Source of the DNA: Oscillospiraceae bacterium | GTDB taxonomy: Bacteria; Bacillota; Clostridia; Oscillospirales; Acutalibacteraceae | DNA length: 57,902 nucleotides | Reading direction: 5' to 3' | Assembly: GCA_902796535.1 (NCBI GenBank) | Contig: CADBPL010000018.1 | Coordinates: forward strand, 1 to 57,902 | Part shown: positions 1 to 9,700 of the stretch, in pieces | Position numbering within the stretch: position 1 is the first letter of the stretch | Layout of the letters: the number at the start of each line of letters is the position of its first letter | The notes under the pieces: model-generated | What the model was told of the DNA's origin: nothing | What the model saw: the letters and a program-made list of their open reading frames with translations, nothing else | Database searches by the model: none | Position numbers and translations under genes: made by a program

Positions 1-984
1 GCGGTAATTCATCAGCGGCTGCGTGAACATTGCGTCGTCCGCTTCTTCAAACCCAAGCCCCATGCCGCTGAAGGAATCGGTCAGGCCGGTCACAACGCAG
101 ACGTCGCCCGCCTGCGCTTCGTCAGCAGTGGTGAAGCGCGAGCCGGAATAAAACCGAATGGCGCTGATTTTTTCTTCCTTATCGCCGTATCGGACGGCGT
201 CACGCACGCGCAAAACACCGCCGGTCACTTTTAAATGGGTCAGCTTTGCGCCGTTGCTGTCGTGCGTGATTTTGAACACTTTGGCGCCGAAAGCAGGCGG
301 GTAGTTTTTGTTCAGGACATATTCTTCCAGTCCCTGCAGAAAGGTTTCAATGCCTTCCATTTTCAGGCCGGAACCGAAATAACAGGGAAAAATCTGGCGA
401 TCATAGATCAGTTGCGCAAGGTCCTCCTGGCTAACGCTGCCGATTTCCAGATATTCATCCAGCAATGCTTCACTGCACGTTGCGGCGGCTTCATAAATCA
501 GGCTGTAATCACCGCTTGAAAAATTCAGGCAGTCCGCTTTTAACTCGCGCCGCAGCTCGTTTAAAATCTCCTGTTCGCTCTGCCGGGCATAATCCATTTT
601 GGTCACGAACAGAAAGGTCGGGATGTGATATTCCCGCAGCAGCTTCCACAGCGTGAGCGTGTGCGACTGGATCGGTTCGGCGCCACTGATGACGAGGATT
701 GCGTAATCAAGCACGCGCAGCATCCGTTCCGTCTCCGCCGAAAAATCCACGTGCCCGGGCGTATCCAGCAGCGTCATTTCGAGTTCGCCGTACTGTACGG
801 TAGTCTGACCGGCAAAAATGGTGATGCCGCGCTCTTTTTCAAGGGCGTGCGTGTCCATCACGGTGTCGCCGTGGTCGACCCGCCCGGCTTTGCGGATCTT
901 GCCGCATTTATAAAGCAGCGCTTCCGCCAGCGTTGTTTTGCCTGCGTCCACATGGGCGCAGATGCCTAAAACCGTTTTTTTCAT
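1..984 (-). CDS. TetM/EF-G-like translation-factor GTPase (3' part missing)
   Basis: The first 328 codons are present; the reading frame runs off the left edge. The N-terminus has all GTPase motifs of translation factors: P-loop AHVDAGKT (about residues 10-17), switch RGIT, DTPGH and TKMD in place of NKxD. Layout and wording resemble ribosomal protection proteins of the TetM/TetW family, which bind the ribosome and hydrolyse GTP, but similarity looks distant. Clostridia carry chromosomal members with no proven resistance role, so I do not call it a resistance gene. The ATG directly follows the TAA of the ceramidase-like gene upstream (TAAATG) with no clear SD, which suggests translational coupling and one mRNA. 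Family membership is firm; function is open. Confidence 0.85.
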   Translation of the reverse strand, partial: MKKTVLGICAHVDAGKTTLAEALLYKCGKIRKAGRVDHGDTVMDTHALEKERGITIFAGQTTVQYGELEMTLLDTPGHVDFSAETERMLRVLDYAILVISGAEPIQSHTLTLWKLLREYHIPTFLFVTKMDYARQSEQEILNELRRELKADCLNFSSGDYSLIYEAAATCSEALLDEYLEIGSVSQEDLAQLIYDRQIFPCYFGSGLKMEGIETFLQGLEEYVLNKNYPPAFGAKVFKITHDSNGAKLTHLKVTGGVLRVRDAVRYGDKEEKISAIRFYSGSRFTTADEAQAGDVCVVTGLTDSFSGMGLGFEEADDAMFTQPLMNYR

Positions 985-2772
985 TTATTTAGTGAGGTCG
1001 GCGATGGCCTGAAAAGCGGTCATGATTTTGGAAGCGGAATGCTTTGCGGCGGAGAGCAGTTCATCGGCCGTGCCGCCGAAGGCGTAGTCAAAAATCGACG
1101 CGTTGGGGTCGTATTCATAGTTGGCGCGGTCGCTGCCTTTGAGGGCCCAATGCCCCCAGCCGGAATAGAAATTATCCGGCACGACGTAGCCAATGTAATC
1201 GTTGGCAAAGCAGACGGCGTAAACGTCAACGCCCTGCCTGACCATTTCCGCGGCGGCGGGTATCGTCCATTCCGTACCGTCCCAGGAATAGTTTTCCACA
1301 TCGTTGGTGATCATGCCTTTGCCGCCGAACACCTCGGGGTAAAGCTCGCACGGATACAAGCCGAATGCGACGCGGCTGCCGAATTCGACGTAGCCGACTT
1401 CGGAGGGCAGTACCATATCGTTGAACCCTCGCCCGGTTTTGTAAACGGGGTTGTCCACCAGCCGGCAGCGGCAGGCCAAATGAAGCGTGTAATTATCGGC
1501 GGAGAAAGCAACGTAGCGGTATTTTGCGTTGAGAACCGGCTTGAGCTCTTCTTCCGCGCGGTTGTCGGTTGCTGCGCTGAGGATCAGCTCCGCAACGGCT
1601 TCGCCATAGGCGTCCGTTCCCCGGCAGCTGGATTTTTCGTAAAGCTCTTCGCCGACCTTCTCTTTGAGGTTCAGCTCCCTGCTCGTGGTCAGATACTTTT
1701 CTTCATGGCTCACGCTGATGCCGCTGCTCGACACCTGGCCGACGGCGCCCTGCGTCATAATGAAGTTATAGCCGGCTTTTTGCATCATATAATCGGTGTA
1801 GAAAATATAGTCCGACGAGACAAGCCCGGCGTTTGCGCTGGCACAGGTCGGGTGACAGGTGTAGTTGACCAGATAGGTGCCCTTGCTGCTGCTGTTTGCC
1901 GGTTCAAAGCGCAGAATGCCCGCGTCAGCCAGATTTTCGGAATCGATATAGCCGCGTTTATCGCGCGCCAGCGCCGCCGAATCGGTCACGTCGTAATAAA
2001 GCCTGCCGCTCTCTTTTTTGTTGTAGGCTTCCTTGATCTTTTCGGCGCTGACGCGGATGAGATTGTCGATAAAAGCATCGTTATCTGTTGCGGCGCGCTC
2101 CTGCCCCAAAAGATTTGTAAAAATGTTTTTGGTGAGCACCGCTAAGAAATTGGCGGAAACTCCCTGCGTGTCCAACGCGCTGTGGCAGTGCGTGGCGGAA
2201 ACGTTGATGGCGGCGATGCGCCCGTCTGCGGTGTAATCGGCGCAGGCTTCGCGGATCATGCGGATGGTGTTGGAGGTAACGCCGAGCCCGTCGATCACCG
2301 CAAGGATCACGGCGCCCTGACCGCTGCCGTCGTCCAAGCAGATCACGCGCACGCGCTGGTCGTCCAGAATGCCCTGCGCCTTGCCGCCGCCCGCAAAGTT
2401 GAGCTGACGGCCGAGCACATATTGGCCCGCAGCAAAGTCGTCGGGGATGATGCTGCCGGAAGCGTAGCCGACCTGCCACTGCGCCTGTTCGGCAGCGTCA
2501 GTCAGATAGTCCTGCCGGCCGTCCTTTTCATCATAGACATACGTCGAGTCATATTCCGAAATGTTTTTCCAGGTGCGCGGCGCGGGATAGACCTTGCAGA
2601 TGCCCTTCACGACGCCCTGAATGATGCTGTTGATCCTGTTGCCGAACGCCACGCGGCTTTCCTTTGTGCCGGTGACAGAGGAAGTAACGCTTGCGCTTGA
2701 GGGAACGGTGAGGCTTGTCAGCAGCAGCGCTGCGCAGAGCAAAGCGGCAAACAGTTTTTTACTTCTTTTCAC
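985..2772 (-). CDS. Secreted neutral/alkaline ceramidase-family protein (paralogue 1)
   Basis: 595 residues with a typical signal peptide (KR-rich start, hydrophobic to about 22, SSA cut near 27). Neutral ceramidases are zinc amidases that cleave the N-acyl bond of ceramide. Family landmarks are visible in order: SATHCHS near residue 195 (compare SATHTHS), a CHPT histidine near 305, GQVSSSG near 344 (compare GDVSPN, which holds the nucleophilic Ser), PCELYPE near 473 (compare PGEL) and NDYIGY near 526. The Asp of GDVS is replaced by Gln, and the protein is shorter than the classical 650-750 residue enzymes, so activity on ceramide is not assured. It sits 29 bases after an SDR gene and abuts a GTPase gene. 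A second family member lies at 17759-19363. Confidence 0.82.
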   Translation of the reverse strand: MKRSKKLFAALLCAALLLTSLTVPSSASVTSSVTGTKESRVAFGNRINSIIQGVVKGICKVYPAPRTWKNISEYDSTYVYDEKDGRQDYLTDAAEQAQWQVGYASGSIIPDDFAAGQYVLGRQLNFAGGGKAQGILDDQRVRVICLDDGSGQGAVILAVIDGLGVTSNTIRMIREACADYTADGRIAAINVSATHCHSALDTQGVSANFLAVLTKNIFTNLLGQERAATDNDAFIDNLIRVSAEKIKEAYNKKESGRLYYDVTDSAALARDKRGYIDSENLADAGILRFEPANSSSKGTYLVNYTCHPTCASANAGLVSSDYIFYTDYMMQKAGYNFIMTQGAVGQVSSSGISVSHEEKYLTTSRELNLKEKVGEELYEKSSCRGTDAYGEAVAELILSAATDNRAEEELKPVLNAKYRYVAFSADNYTLHLACRCRLVDNPVYKTGRGFNDMVLPSEVGYVEFGSRVAFGLYPCELYPEVFGGKGMITNDVENYSWDGTEWTIPAAAEMVRQGVDVYAVCFANDYIGYVVPDNFYSGWGHWALKGSDRANYEYDPNASIFDYAFGGTADELLSAAKHSASKIMTAFQAIADLTK

Positions 2773-2801
2773 ATTCGATCATCCTTCCGAAGCAAAGTGG
2801 T

Positions 2802-3791
2802 TTATTTTTCGTTTTCTTTGATCCATTTTACCATATCTGTCAAGGATCGTTCCACTGACATGGGCTGATAGCCCAGCTCGTTTTTTGCTTTTTCGATGGA
2901 AAAGTTGCAGTTTGAAATCAGCTTGCGCACCGAATAGCGCGTGAAGAGCGGCGTGGCCTTGCTGAGCTTGTAATACACTTCGCACACCGGGGCGGCAACG
3001 CTGACAACGCCGTAGCCCAGCTTGATTTTGGGGATCTTTTTGCCGCAGACCCTGCACAGGGTGCAGATGAAAGCATCGACCGAGATCTGTTCGCCGCACA
3101 GGATATACCCCTCGCCAGTTTTGCCTTTTTCGGCGGCGAGGATCATGCCCTGCGCAACGTCGCGGATATCCACAAAATTATAAGCGCCGAAGTTCAGCGA
3201 AACCGGATAGCCGTGCCTGATCACGGTGCGCACCATTTCGCCGATGTTGGAAACCTTAAAATCATACGGGCCGATGCAGGCGCCGGGGTAAACCACAACG
3301 GCGTCAAGCTCGCCGCGCTTCACCGTGTCGAACACATAATTAGTGGCGGAAGCCTTGGTTTTGGCGTAGGTGCCGTCGAGCCGGTCGGGGAAGAATTCCG
3401 AAACCTCTGTCATGAGCTGATTGTTCGGCAGCGGCTCATAGGCGTCAACCGACGAAGCGTAGACCAGCCGCCGCACGCCGCACGCTTTGCACGCCTCAAC
3501 CACGTTTTTGGTGCCTTCAAAATTGACCTTCCACACCATATCGTCGTTGCCGACGTTGATGTCGATCAGGCCTGCCAGATGGTAGACCGTGTCGGCGCCT
3601 TCAAACGCTTTTTTGAGCGAGGCGGGGTCGGTCACGTCGCCGAACACCTTTTCGCATTCTATCCCGTCAAAAATGCCGGAATCCTTACGGATCAGGATGC
3701 GAACCGTTTCGCCCTGCTCCGCCAGTTTTTTCAGCAGCGCATAACCGATGTGGCCGGTTGCGCCGGTCACGACCTTGATCGCCTGATTCAT
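2802..3791 (-). CDS. Extended SDR: NAD(P)-dependent epimerase/dehydratase family
   Basis: 329 residues. The Rossmann start has TGATGHIG at about residues 9-16, an Asp-Val acid turn, and a catalytic set SS...YAKTK (Ser-Ser near 114, YxxxK near 145). The closest general types are dihydroflavonol reductase, 3-beta-hydroxysteroid dehydrogenase and HpnA-like enzymes, which oxidise or reduce hydroxyl/keto groups of sugars, steroids or lipids; the substrate cannot be read from sequence. Good SD (AGGAGG) before the ATG. It is first in an operon with the ceramidase-like and GTPase genes and is divergent from two other SDR genes, so a shared pathway is plausible but inferred. Confidence 0.85.
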   Translation of the reverse strand: MNQAIKVVTGATGHIGYALLKKLAEQGETVRILIRKDSGIFDGIECEKVFGDVTDPASLKKAFEGADTVYHLAGLIDINVGNDDMVWKVNFEGTKNVVEACKACGVRRLVYASSVDAYEPLPNNQLMTEVSEFFPDRLDGTYAKTKASATNYVFDTVKRGELDAVVVYPGACIGPYDFKVSNIGEMVRTVIRHGYPVSLNFGAYNFVDIRDVAQGMILAAEKGKTGEGYILCGEQISVDAFICTLCRVCGKKIPKIKLGYGVVSVAAPVCEVYYKLSKATPLFTRYSVRKLISNCNFSIEKAKNELGYQPMSVERSLTDMVKWIKENEK

Positions 3792-3840
3792 ATGCAGTCC
3801 CTCCTGTTATAAGAATAAAATGTCGTTTTGCTTATTTATC

Positions 3841-3869
3841 ATTATATCGGATAAAAGAAGAGTTTTCAA
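3841..3869 (-). promoter_or_regulatory. Sigma-A-type promoter of SDR-ceramidase operon
   Basis: On the minus strand TTGAAA (3864-3869) and TATAAT (3841-3846) are separated by 17 bases, close to consensus, about 45 bases upstream of the SDR start. Confidence 0.7.
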
Positions 3870-3912
3870 TCATTATTTAACAATTCGCACACATTGTTTT
3901 TACGGATGGGTG

Positions 3913-3942
3913 TTGACCGTTGTCTGCACGCTATGGTAAAAT
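3913..3942 (+). promoter_or_regulatory. Candidate promoter of plus-strand SDR pair
   Basis: TTGACC (3913-3918) and TAAAAT (3937-3942) with an 18-base spacer, about 120 bases upstream of the ATG at 4064. It lies back to back with the minus-strand promoter in the 272-base intergenic region, which holds no other gene that I can see. Confidence 0.45.
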
Positions 3943-4063
3943 AAAAACAACACCGCACCGTTTGCAGCGCTCGCCCTGTTTGATCCTTAATCCGTCAGTC
4001 TGCGGCGCGATACGCACTTGAATGATGCGGTATTACCTGAAAAAATACAAAGGGGATGACGCA

Positions 4064-5572
4064 ATGAAAAAAACAGTTGCTTTGACCGGCGGCTCCGGTA
4101 ATATGGGCTTTCAGGGCTTTAAAGAGCTCTATCGCTACCGCGACAAATACAACATTGTGCTTTTGCTTCGCGACAGTGAGAAAAACCGCAAAAAGTTCAG
4201 AATGTACATCGGCGACCCGTGCGTGAAAATCGTGTGGGGCGACCTGACCAAATTTGACGATGTGAAGCAGTTGGTCGACGGAGCCGACGTGGTGCTTCAC
4301 GTGGGCGGCATGGTTTCTCCCGCGGCGGATTATTATCCCAGGCGCACGCTCAAAACCAATGTTTCGGCGGCCGAGAACATTGTCAACGCCGTCAAGGCGC
4401 AGCCCGACCCAGACAGCGTCAAGGTCGTTTATATCGGCACCGTTGCTGAAACGGGCGACCGTAACCCGCCCATCCACTGGGCCAGAACCGGCGACCCGAT
4501 CAAGATCAGCGTTTACGATCATTACGCCATCAGCAAGGTCAAGGCGGAGGCGATTTTTGCCGAATCCGGCCTGAAGCACTGGGTTTCGATGCGTCAATCC
4601 GGCATCCTCTACCCTGCCATTCTCAAAAACATGGATCCGATCATGTTCCATGTGCCGATCAACGGCGTGCTGGAATGGGCGACGGTGGAAGATTCCGGCC
4701 GTCTGCTTGAGCACGTCTGCCGCGACGATGTGCCGGAGGATTTCTGGCGCAAGTTCTACAACATCGGCAGCGGCAAGGAATACCGCATCACCAACTATGA
4801 ATTTGAAGAGCTGCTGCTGGGCGCGCTGGGTCTGCCCTCCCCCAAGCTGCTGTTTGAGGCGGAATGGTTCATTCTGCGCAACTTCCACGGCCAGTGGTAT
4901 ATCGATTCCGACAAGCTCGACGATATCCTTCACTTCCGCGCGAACGTGCCGATCAAAAAGTATTTTGACGACATGGCCGCCGCCGTGCCGGCCTATTACC
5001 GCGCCTGCAAAATGCTGCCCAAGCAGTTGGGCGGCGCCGTGGCCGCGCTGGCCAAGCCGTTCATGAAAAAAATTGCCGAGACCGAGCTTTACGGCACGCT
5101 GCACTGGAAAGCGACCGAGGATAAAAACCGCATCAGCGCCTATTTCGGCTCCATGGACGCCGTGAAAAAGATGAAGAGCTGGAAGGATTTTGACATTCAG
5201 CGCCCGAGCGAGGAATACACTCTGCTCGACCACGGCTATGATGAGAGCAAGCCTGACAGCGAGCTGGATATTGACGATATGAGAAAAGCGGCGGAATTTC
5301 GCGGCGGCAAGCTGCTGTCTCAGACCATGACCAAGGGCGACCTGTTCACCCCGTTAATGTGGGAAAGCGCGCGCGGCAATGCGTTTGAAATGACGCCGAA
5401 CCTTGTGCTCAAGGGCGGCCACTGGTGCCCCGAAGAGCTGCCCTGGCCGTGGGATTATGACACGGAGGCCAAAATCAACCCGTTCTTTGCGCAGGTCTGG
5501 TATCCGCTGCACGACAAGGATGAAGACAACCGCTACGACGAATCCATTTTCAAAGGCTTCAAAGATATGTGA
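4064..5572 (+). CDS. Extended SDR with long uncharacterised C-terminal region
   Basis: 502 residues from the ATG at 4064, chosen because AGGGGAT lies 6-7 bases upstream; an in-frame ATG 42 bases earlier has no SD. Residues 1 to about 300 form an NAD(P)-dependent epimerase/dehydratase fold: TGGSGNMG at 8-15, WGDLT, then YDHYAISKVKAE with YxxxK. The last roughly 190 residues are not part of the usual 310-330 residue fold. They are charged, then end in a Trp/Pro-rich stretch (GGHWCPEE, LPWPWDYD). I do not recognise this extension. The gene is followed after 29 bases by another SDR gene, and both probably share one transcript ending at the 6637-6671 terminator. Confidence 0.8.
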   Translation: MKKTVALTGGSGNMGFQGFKELYRYRDKYNIVLLLRDSEKNRKKFRMYIGDPCVKIVWGDLTKFDDVKQLVDGADVVLHVGGMVSPAADYYPRRTLKTNVSAAENIVNAVKAQPDPDSVKVVYIGTVAETGDRNPPIHWARTGDPIKISVYDHYAISKVKAEAIFAESGLKHWVSMRQSGILYPAILKNMDPIMFHVPINGVLEWATVEDSGRLLEHVCRDDVPEDFWRKFYNIGSGKEYRITNYEFEELLLGALGLPSPKLLFEAEWFILRNFHGQWYIDSDKLDDILHFRANVPIKKYFDDMAAAVPAYYRACKMLPKQLGGAVAALAKPFMKKIAETELYGTLHWKATEDKNRISAYFGSMDAVKKMKSWKDFDIQRPSEEYTLLDHGYDESKPDSELDIDDMRKAAEFRGGKLLSQTMTKGDLFTPLMWESARGNAFEMTPNLVLKGGHWCPEELPWPWDYDTEAKINPFFAQVWYPLHDKDEDNRYDESIFKGFKDM

Positions 5573-5601
5573 TTGAATAAAGGAAAGGATGGATCAGAAC
5601 C

Positions 5602-6624
5602 ATGAATGTGTTTATGATTGGCGGCACCGGTCTGCTCGGCTGCGAGGCGGCTAAGGTTCTCATCGAAAAAGGCCACAAGGTCACGTCGGTCGCGCTGCCT
5701 CCCCTGCCCGCGGGCGCGCCGATCCCCAAAGAAATGGACATAATTCTTGAGGATATCAACAAAAAGAGCGACGAAGAAGTGGAAGCGCTGCTCAAGGGCA
5801 ACGACGTGTTCATTTTTGCCGCCGGTGTTGATGAGCGTGTGGAATTCCCCGCGCCGGTGATGGATTATTATTACAAATTCAACGTTGCGCCGCTGGAGCG
5901 TATTTTCCCGATCTGCAAAAAGGTCGGCGTCAAGCGGGCGGTCGTGCTCGGCTCCTATTTTTCTTATCTGTCCAAGCTCCGCCCGGACATGAAGCTGACC
6001 GAGCGCAACCCCTATTTTAAATCGCGCATTCAGCAGGAGCAGGTTTGCGAAGCGTTTTGCGATGACACGTTCAGCTGCGCCGTGCTCGAGCTGCCCTACA
6101 TTTTCGGCACGCAGCCCGGCCGCAAGCCGGTTTGGACGGTGCTGATCGAGCAGATCAAAATGATGGACAGCCTGCCCTTCACCCTCTACCCGGCCGGTGG
6201 CACGGCAATGCTCACCTGCCGTCAGGTCGGTCAGGTTATTGCGGGCGCGGCGGAACGCCGGAAGAGCGGCTTTGACGCGATCCCGATCGGCATGTACAAC
6301 ATGAAGTGGGATCAGTTCCTCAAAATCGTCTATGCCGCCAGAGGCATGGGCTACAACCGCAAGATCGTCAGCGTGCCGCCGATGATGATGAAAATGGGCA
6401 TGGTCAAGGTCGTGCTCGATTACAAAAAGCGCAAGATCGATTCGGGCATGGATCCGTTCAATCTGCCCGACATTATGGATATTGACCTGTTCATTAACAA
6501 CGCCTATGCCAAAGAGCTCGGCGCGACGGAGGATGATATCGACGCCGCCATCACGGAATCGATCCGTATCTCGGAAGAGGCGTTCAACGGCACCGTGCAG
6601 CTGCTCGACATGAAGGGCGAATAA
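5602..6624 (+). CDS. SDR-like Rossmann protein (NAD-dependent epimerase/dehydratase family)
   Basis: 340 residues, starting with GGTGLLG at 7-13, the dinucleotide-binding loop. The second half keeps the fold of extended SDRs. The active-site region reads NPYFKSRIQQE, where YxxxK would become YxxxR, so the catalytic lysine seems replaced and the protein may be a non-canonical enzyme or a binding protein. SD AAAGGA upstream of the ATG. It is the distal gene of the two-gene plus-strand operon, facing the SDR-ceramidase operon. No substrate can be assigned. Confidence 0.8.
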   Translation: MNVFMIGGTGLLGCEAAKVLIEKGHKVTSVALPPLPAGAPIPKEMDIILEDINKKSDEEVEALLKGNDVFIFAAGVDERVEFPAPVMDYYYKFNVAPLERIFPICKKVGVKRAVVLGSYFSYLSKLRPDMKLTERNPYFKSRIQQEQVCEAFCDDTFSCAVLELPYIFGTQPGRKPVWTVLIEQIKMMDSLPFTLYPAGGTAMLTCRQVGQVIAGAAERRKSGFDAIPIGMYNMKWDQFLKIVYAARGMGYNRKIVSVPPMMMKMGMVKVVLDYKKRKIDSGMDPFNLPDIMDIDLFINNAYAKELGATEDDIDAAITESIRISEEAFNGTVQLLDMKGE

Positions 6625-6636
6625 GAAGAATCTCGC

Positions 6637-6671
6637 AAACAGAGCATATCGAAACGGTATGCTCTGTTTTT
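6637..6671 (+). terminator. Rho-independent terminator of plus SDR operon
   Basis: Perfect 12-bp stem (6637-6648 with 6658-6669), 9-base loop, ending in T5, 12 bases after the stop codon. Confidence 0.88.
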
Positions 6672-6674
6672 GCG

Positions 6675-6717
6675 TAAAAAAGGGATCGGCAGCAGCGGAA
6701 AACCGCTGCTGCCGATC
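6675..6717 (-). terminator. Rho-independent terminator of Cys/His-repeat gene
   Basis: Perfect 15-bp stem (6684-6698 with 6703-6717) and a 4-base loop; read on the minus strand it is followed by CCC and six T (6675-6680). It sits 32 bases beyond the stop codon of the convergent minus-strand gene. Confidence 0.88.
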
Positions 6718-6749
6718 GTGTGTTGTTCAATTCTGTTTTGGCGTTTTGC

Positions 6750-9700
6750 TTACATACCAATGTACGTCAGCCAGTTGCCGAGGATGAATTCAATGAGCCA
6801 GACGATTTTTTCTTTTAGGGTCAGAGGTACAGGTTCCGTTTCGATTGCACCGCAAACTGTGCAGGTACGCTGCATTTCTTTGGGTCTAAAGATAGTACCT
6901 TCTTTTGTTACTACCCAGCCGCCAAATTTGTGACCATTTTTAGGAATCTTAATCTGCGGTTTCAATACTTTGCTGCAGCGGCTGCAGTGGCTGCCTTCAG
7001 TGTAGCCGTCTTTGACACAGGTCGGTTCAATGCGGGGGTCGATGACCTCGTTGTGACCGAGCGCAGGAATCTCAACCTTTTCGGTCAGTTCCGCTTTACA
7101 TCTGTCGCAGTAATCATAGACCTGATGGCCTTTTTCTTCGCACGTGGGCGCCTTGTAAGCGGCAGTCTTTCTGACATGACCGAGCGCGGGAATGACTTCA
7201 GCTTCCTTCTGAACATAGGTGCAGCCGTCTCTGGTGCAGTAGACCTTTTCGGTGTGGCCGTCATGCGTGCAATCCGGTTCAACAGCGGGAATCGTGGCGA
7301 GGATGTGACCGAGTGCATTAGGCTTCTGATTGTATTCTTTCTTATAACCGCAGACGCTGCACTGCTCAAAGGTGTAAGAACCCTTTTCGCAGGAAGGAGC
7401 AACATTGATCGCTTTGCCGAACTGATGGCCTCTTGCCGGCACAAAGTCGGTCGGAGCCTGCGTGTCGCCGCATCTGGAGCAGGTGGAAACCGTGTAGCCA
7501 ATTTCGGTGCAGCTGGGAGGCGTGACGTTCTTCACATAATTGTGGTCAAGCGCCGGGAGGATCTCGCCGCTGAAACGGCCGCACACGGAGCAAACCATGC
7601 CGTTTCTGCCGCTTTCGGTGCAGGTCGCGGGTTCGTTGACCGGCGAATCGCTGTGCGGCAGCAGATCGAGCGTTTGGTAGGTGGATTTGTCAACATCGCC
7701 GCAGTAAGAGCAGATCTTGACCTTGATGCCTGCCTTGGAGCAGGTGGATTCTTTGATGATGGTTTCCACATAGTTGTGGGTCAGTTTAATGTCGGTGTCA
7801 ACGTCTTTGTAATAATCGCACTTGGTGCAGTAGGTGTGGTCATAACCGTTTTCATAGCAGGTTGCCGCAATCTTCTTCGTCTTGAGGTCGTGAGAACCCT
7901 GCAGCACAAGCTTCGGTTCAGCCAGCTTCATGCATCTTCTGCACTGGGAGATCATGTTGCCGCCGCCGTCAATGCAGTTGACTTCGGTAACAGCGTTGCC
8001 TTCCACTTTTTCGTCGCTTGCAACCGGTTCGCCGTCAGCATTATAAGAAGCGATCTTATACCAGGCGGTGTCGCCGGCCTTCTGGCAGACGGGGATGAAT
8101 TCGTTGTTCACAACGATGTAGGCGCAGCGGACATAATCATGACCAAGGGCGTCAATTTCCTGCTTGGCAAGGGATTTATCGGTGATCTTGGCAATGAGGT
8201 CTCTGTTGGCGTCGATAACGGTTTTAATTTCAGCCGTGCCGAGATCTGTCCATGCCTGTTCCAGAATGGCAACAATATCATTCGTGGTGTTGATCACGCT
8301 TTCGCGCGCGATGATCTGCTTGACTGCTTCCGCGATGATTTCGGAGAAAACATATCTCACATCGCCGGTCGGTTCTGCGACACAGGTCGTGACGACGTTG
8401 CCCTTATCGTCGACGTCGTAGCTTTCTTCATCAAAGATGAAGCCTTCGGTGCCGTCTTTCCTGGTGCCGATATAGCCGTGGTAAGTAACGGCTGTCTCAA
8501 AGATTTTCGTCAGATTATCAGCGAGCTTGCTCGAATCGCCCTTCTGATAGGCGGCAAGGATCGCCATGTTGATTTCGTTGGCAACGTCATAAACCTGTTC
8601 GTCGTTCGTCAGGCCGGAATCGCTGTAGAAGAAGTGGACGCGGTTCACGTCAACGTCTTTCGTGACGGCGATGATGTTGTCAAGCGCTTTTCTGTCGCTG
8701 ATTTTGACAACAGCCTTGCCGAGGACGGTATCGGAATAATAGGGGCAGCCCTTGACGGTGCAGATTTTGACCTGCTCGCCTTTTTCGGTGCAGGTGGGTT
8801 CAAGGGTAGTGAACCAGCGGGACGCCGTGTGAACGTCGGGCGTTTTGTTGAGTGTTCTCTGAACGTTGTCGCCGTTTTCATCCTTGATGTAATCGCCGCA
8901 GTAATTGCAGACGAGCCACTGATAACCGTCTTCCACACAGTTGGGGCTCTTGAGCGTTTTCCACGTGCCGGAGTAATACCCCTTCGTGTGGTTGTTCGGG
9001 ATCACTTCGCTGTAAAGCACGTCGCCGCAGATGGTGCAGCGGGAACCGCGTTCGCCGGGTTCGGTGCAAGTGGCGGGAATTTCATAATTGATCACGTTGC
9101 CGGTCTGAACATCGCTGTGGCCGGTGGCCGGCAGAACGTATTCATAGTTGTAATCGTTACACCATTCACAGGTGACGACGGTTTTACCGTCTTGGGTGCA
9201 GGTGGGTTCGGTCACCGTGTTCACATAATGATGGATGGCATTGCCGTTGTTGTCGATTTGAACGGTGCTATACTTTTTAAGCCATTGATTGTACTGAACT
9301 TGTTCACCGTTGACAACATTTTTCTGCTGCGTAGCGGTAAGCTTGCTGAGATCCGTTTCACCGGAATCAACAATAATATCCTTACCGTCTTTATCTTTTT
9401 CACCGGTCTTATATTTATAAGTAAGCTGAGTAAAGTCGATGCCATTTTTTTCATCTTTGGTGTTGCTCGCCAAGTTGCAGTTTTTACAATGCATCACAAT
9501 CTGCTCACCAAGTTTTGACTGGCAGTTAGTGAATTTATCACCATCCTGAACGACCCAATCGTGCTCGCCAGTAGCTGGAACCGGGGTCTGGGTTTTGAAA
9601 TCAAAAACGCCGCAGACTTCGCAGAATTTAGCCTGATAACCGCCTTTGCTGCAGGTGGGCTCCATGCCGGTGATGTAAGCATAGCCGCTTGACCATTTGT

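Noticed and set aside
1..984. Tetracycline resistance determinant
   Set aside because: Motifs show a TetM/EF-G-like GTPase but similarity looks distant, only the N-terminal half is present, and no mobile element surrounds it.
1039..2145. 368-codon plus-strand frame inside the ceramidase-like gene
   Set aside because: Antisense shadow; the minus-strand protein has family motifs and a signal peptide.
2802..6624. Assignment of the three SDR genes to sterol or bile-acid metabolism
   Set aside because: SDR folds serve many substrates; nothing in the sequence singles out steroids, so I left the substrate open.
6930..9518. 862-codon open frame on the plus strand opposite the Cys/His-repeat gene
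   Set aside because: No SD, no promoter and low-complexity hydrophobic/Asp/Val/Arg-rich translation; it is a mirror of the repetitive codon use of the minus-strand gene, which has signal peptide, SD, promoter and terminator.
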